From: a virus
Virus record (IMG/VR): IMGVR_UViG_3300034073_001682
Location: 1-31,304 of that record
Length of the DNA stretch: 31,304 nucleotides
Strand: one strand, 5' to 3'
Below the pieces are notes generated by a model. That model saw nothing but the letters and a program-made list of their open reading frames with translations. It searched no databases and was not told the origin of the DNA. This document shows, piece after piece, positions 29,120 to 31,304 of the stretch. Made by a program: the position numbers and the translations under genes. The first letter of the stretch is position 1. Each line of letters starts with the position of its first letter.

Positions 29120-30877
29120 CTAGTCTAACCCATACACCTGCACTGAAATATTTACCTCCTCGCTATTTTCATGCAAGAATTGCCCAAATGCAATGATACT
29201 TGCGATAACACCGTCGATCTTATTGCGGCTATTCTTCACCTTCGTAGGCTTAATATTGTCGTTGTTATCGCGGTAAATCACCACACAACCCATCTGATAA
29301 CGCATGCATGCACTGCCATCATGCACAATATTGCGCTTCATCACCTCAACTTCAAGCTGCTTCGATGGATAGCTCATGCCGAAAATACCTTGACTGAACG
29401 GCTCGCAGCGAATACCCTCATCCACAAGTTGCGGAATAATAAAGCTGCTCATCGCTCGGTCATAAGCCACCGTCTTAACTTGGTTGCGGCTTGCAAAGTC
29501 CAACACGTAGTCACGTATCGCGGGGTGGTCAGTACTGTTACCCTCGGTGATGGTCATTGAACCCTCGCGCTCGAACACTAAATAGTCAACGCCGCCCGTC
29601 GCATCGCGGCTCTCTGCTGCCTCGCGGTTTACAAAGTGGTGTACCTTCAAATAGAACTTCCACTTGTCAACATCAACCCATAAGCAAGCCACAGCATTAA
29701 AGTCACGGGTGGCAGCAAGGTCTATACCTACGTAGCAAGGTAAGTGGTTGACCTGCTCCTCAGTGAATTTAGCCGCACACTTCATCCACTCATCATCTGT
29801 CAGCCAGCGTTCGTCTGCGTGCGTCCATATATTCAAGTGCAAACGCAAGAACGTATTTAACTTGCGAGGGTCTTTAGCCGCTTTAAGATACTCAGCCTTG
29901 AACCCTTCAACGGTGATGGTGCTGCCAATGCCCGGGTTAGCCTTAGCCCACACGTTAGGGTCGTGCCAGTCGTCGTCAGGGTTGGCGCCGTACATCACAG
30001 GTAGTAGGTAGTCGTCTTCAATGCTGCCGTTGTCTACCTGCGTGCAGTACTCCCACCACTTGAAGCACTCACTATTGGTGTCGCTGCCAGCGGTGGTCAT
30101 CGTGAACTCTAGCGGCTGCGTGCGTGATAGCATAGATGAGGTCAGGGCCTCCAAGGCAACCAACTGCTTTGGCTGCAAGAACTCGTGCAATTCGTCGATC
30201 AACACCGCGTGCGTGTTCTTGCCGTGCTTACCGTCGCCGCTACTGAGTACCTCCACGATGCTGTCATACTGCTTCACGCCACCCTCATATTCGATCTTGC
30301 CGCGCTTGACATTAAGCATACGTTGCAGCCGCGCGTCCATCTTTATAAAGTCGTCAATGGCAGCCTTAACAATACTTGCTTGGCCTGTATTACTCGCAAG
30401 GCAGTATATCTCAGCGCGCATCTCGCCGTCCTGTAACAAGATGCTCAGCGCACAGGCAGCGATCAATGTCGACTTGCCATTCTTACGCGGGATGGCAACA
30501 AACACCCTGCGATACCTACGAAGGTCACCATGTGTAGCGGTGGACGTGCCGCGCCGCTTCCAACCAAATGCAGGTCGCACTATTCTGTCCTTCTGCCATT
30601 CGTCCAGCTTCATCTTCTCACCCGCATTGGCACCCTTCGGATAGCGGCAGTATTCCTCAATGAACGCCACACGACGATCAGCCTCAACCCAATCGAAGTA
30701 AAACCCGCTCTTTGGGTCTCGACCTGCTTCACTCCGTGGTGCCGTCCGCTCGATCACACCGCGCACCCACTCAGGCACATCGGGTGTCACCTCCGATAGG
30801 TAGTGGTGCCATGGTAGAGCGGTCGCCTTGCGTATCACTCGCTTACGCGATGAGGTCGCTGCCTTCTTCGTGCTCAT
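29120..30877 (-). CDS. Terminase large subunit
   Basis: 585 residues, the usual size for HK97-type large terminases. The ATPase has Walker A PRKNGKST at 130-137 and Walker B AVLIDELHE with D228-E229, followed by an SSML/TTAGSDTNS coupling region near 245-270. The nuclease part starts with YVGIDLAATRDF (D386) and ends with KIDGVIASIIAFG near 555. It cuts the concatemer and pumps DNA into the head through the portal. It overlaps the small subunit gene by 35 bases and is followed by a hairpin and terminator. Confidence 0.95.
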   Translation of the reverse strand: MSTKKAATSSRKRVIRKATALPWHHYLSEVTPDVPEWVRGVIERTAPRSEAGRDPKSGFYFDWVEADRRVAFIEEYCRYPKGANAGEKMKLDEWQKDRIVRPAFGWKRRGTSTATHGDLRRYRRVFVAIPRKNGKSTLIAACALSILLQDGEMRAEIYCLASNTGQASIVKAAIDDFIKMDARLQRMLNVKRGKIEYEGGVKQYDSIVEVLSSGDGKHGKNTHAVLIDELHEFLQPKQLVALEALTSSMLSRTQPLEFTMTTAGSDTNSECFKWWEYCTQVDNGSIEDDYLLPVMYGANPDDDWHDPNVWAKANPGIGSTITVEGFKAEYLKAAKDPRKLNTFLRLHLNIWTHADERWLTDDEWMKCAAKFTEEQVNHLPCYVGIDLAATRDFNAVACLWVDVDKWKFYLKVHHFVNREAAESRDATGGVDYLVFEREGSMTITEGNSTDHPAIRDYVLDFASRNQVKTVAYDRAMSSFIIPQLVDEGIRCEPFSQGIFGMSYPSKQLEVEVMKRNIVHDGSACMRYQMGCVVIYRDNNDNIKPTKVKNSRNKIDGVIASIIAFGQFLHENSEEVNISVQVYGLD

Positions 30878-31205
30878 CTGTTACCCTCTCGTATTGAAGT
30901 AGTCGCTTGCTCTCTCTGATCTTGCTCTCTTGGATGTTGCGTAACACACCCGTCTCAGGGCGAACCACGGGTATCTCGTCGCCTTGCGTGTTGAACTTCG
31001 AGTACGTGAACCCGTTCTCGTCGATGAACTTCAACAACCGCTCCTCCTGCTCGCACAGAACCGCAAACGTCTCAAGCGCCTTGCAGAACACAGGATCGCG
31101 CATCAATTTAGGGTCATACCCTTGCGCAAGGTCGTCGAAAATTGCCTTGCGTCGTGCAATGTATTGCTTCATGTTACCTTCGATATGTGAGCGTTCACAG
31201 CCCAT
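30843..31205 (-). CDS. Terminase small subunit, P27-like
   Basis: 120 residues from ATG 31205; ATG 31172 (MKQYIARRK) is an equally possible start giving 109 residues. The sequence is helical and charged: KQYIARRKAIFDDLAQGYDP, then FAVLCEQEERLLKFIDENGF, a TGVLRNIQESKIRESKRLL segment and an acidic end. This is the general pattern of P27/TerS-type subunits that recognise the packaging site. It is the first gene of the late block, 36 bases after a promoter -7 box, and directly precedes terL, which supports the call more than the sequence alone. Confidence 0.8.
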   Translation of the reverse strand: MGCERSHIEGNMKQYIARRKAIFDDLAQGYDPKLMRDPVFCKALETFAVLCEQEERLLKFIDENGFTYSKFNTQGDEIPVVRPETGVLRNIQESKIRESKRLLQYERVTDEHEEGSDLIA

Positions 31206-31240
31206 TCTGTGACTGATCGACGCTCCGTGTTTGTGTTCGG

Positions 31241-31270
31241 CAAATATACTACGAAAAACAATACCCTAAA
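31241..31270 (-). promoter_or_regulatory. Promoter of the terminase operon
   Basis: On the - strand TTTA (31270-31267), an 18-base spacer and TATATTTG (31248-31241) fit the Bacteroidota promoter form. The stretch TTTTCGTAGTATATTTGCC (31257-31239) shares 17 of 19 bases with the + strand promoter at 5512-5530, but it lacks the palindrome of the two other late promoters. Just upstream, at 31273-31283, is an alternating CG run of 11 bases, which favours local Z-form or melting effects. Confidence 0.65.
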
Positions 31271-31304
31271 ATCGCGCGCGCGCATTCTCTAGTAAATGGA
31301 GGCC

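Noticed and set aside
31273-31283. Alternating CG run as a packaging or cos site
   Set aside because: Position next to terS is suggestive, but a short CG run alone is no evidence for a cohesive end or pac site.
1-31304. Window as a complete circular genome
   Set aside because: The left edge cuts an ORF and joining the two ends does not give a recognisable start for it; a regulator and other expected genes are missing, so more genome lies outside.

Overview
The window is a large piece of a tailed-phage (siphovirus-type) genome, probably from a phage or prophage of Bacteroidota. The host inference rests on several promoters that match the Bacteroidota form (about TTTG, 19 bases, then TAnnTTTG), on A-rich leaders with no recognisable Shine-Dalgarno sequence, and on a gene set (YopX-like, DUF3850-like, CHC2 primase-helicase, two GT-A-like glycosyltransferases) that I associate with phages of that phylum. 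I saw no tRNA, rRNA, CRISPR array, transposase, integrase or reverse transcriptase.

Layout. Bases 1-15511 are all on the + strand and hold the early/replication and accessory genes. They comprise the end of a possible helicase gene, two paralogous small genes, ssb, a VRR-NUC nuclease, a glycosyltransferase-like gene and a large primase-helicase. A run of small, often AT-rich genes follows (5549-9358), then a coiled-coil DUF1351-like protein, a possible ssDNA-annealing protein, an Amidase_3 endolysin, a second glycosyltransferase-like gene, a second AT-rich block of small genes (13103-14727) and an exported Cys-rich protein. Bases 15514-31205 are all on the - strand and hold, in transcription order from the right, TerS, TerL, portal, a protease-capsid fusion, connector gp6-like, a head-closure protein with a long extension, gp10-like, DUF3168-like, major tail protein, tail chaperone with a -1 frameshift, tape measure and a tail-tip protein. 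The two blocks converge with only 2 bases between stop codons.

How the genes work together. SSB, nuclease, primase-helicase and the annealing candidate form a replication/recombination set. The - strand block is a complete HK97-type head plus long non-contractile tail module. Its transcription appears divided by two intrinsic terminators (after terL and after the capsid gene) and restarted at two late promoters (before portal and before the major tail protein). Those two promoters share a palindrome at the same distance from the -7 element.

Most notable observations. (1) Three consecutive small genes (13984-14727) are each bounded by an inverted-repeat pair, one copy 39-57 bases inside the ORF in the same codon phase and one at the stop codon, arranged like integron core and inverse-core sites. 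Their start codons lie in the recombination-site-like segment. (2) The paired late promoters carry a shared operator. (3) A head-closure domain is fused to duplicated beta modules and a DUF1566/Lcl-like C-terminus. (4) A five-G run throws an Ala-rich repeat protein out of frame. (5) A small domain occurs as three paralogues plus a 25-residue remnant. All functional calls come from reading the translated sequences; no database search was possible.
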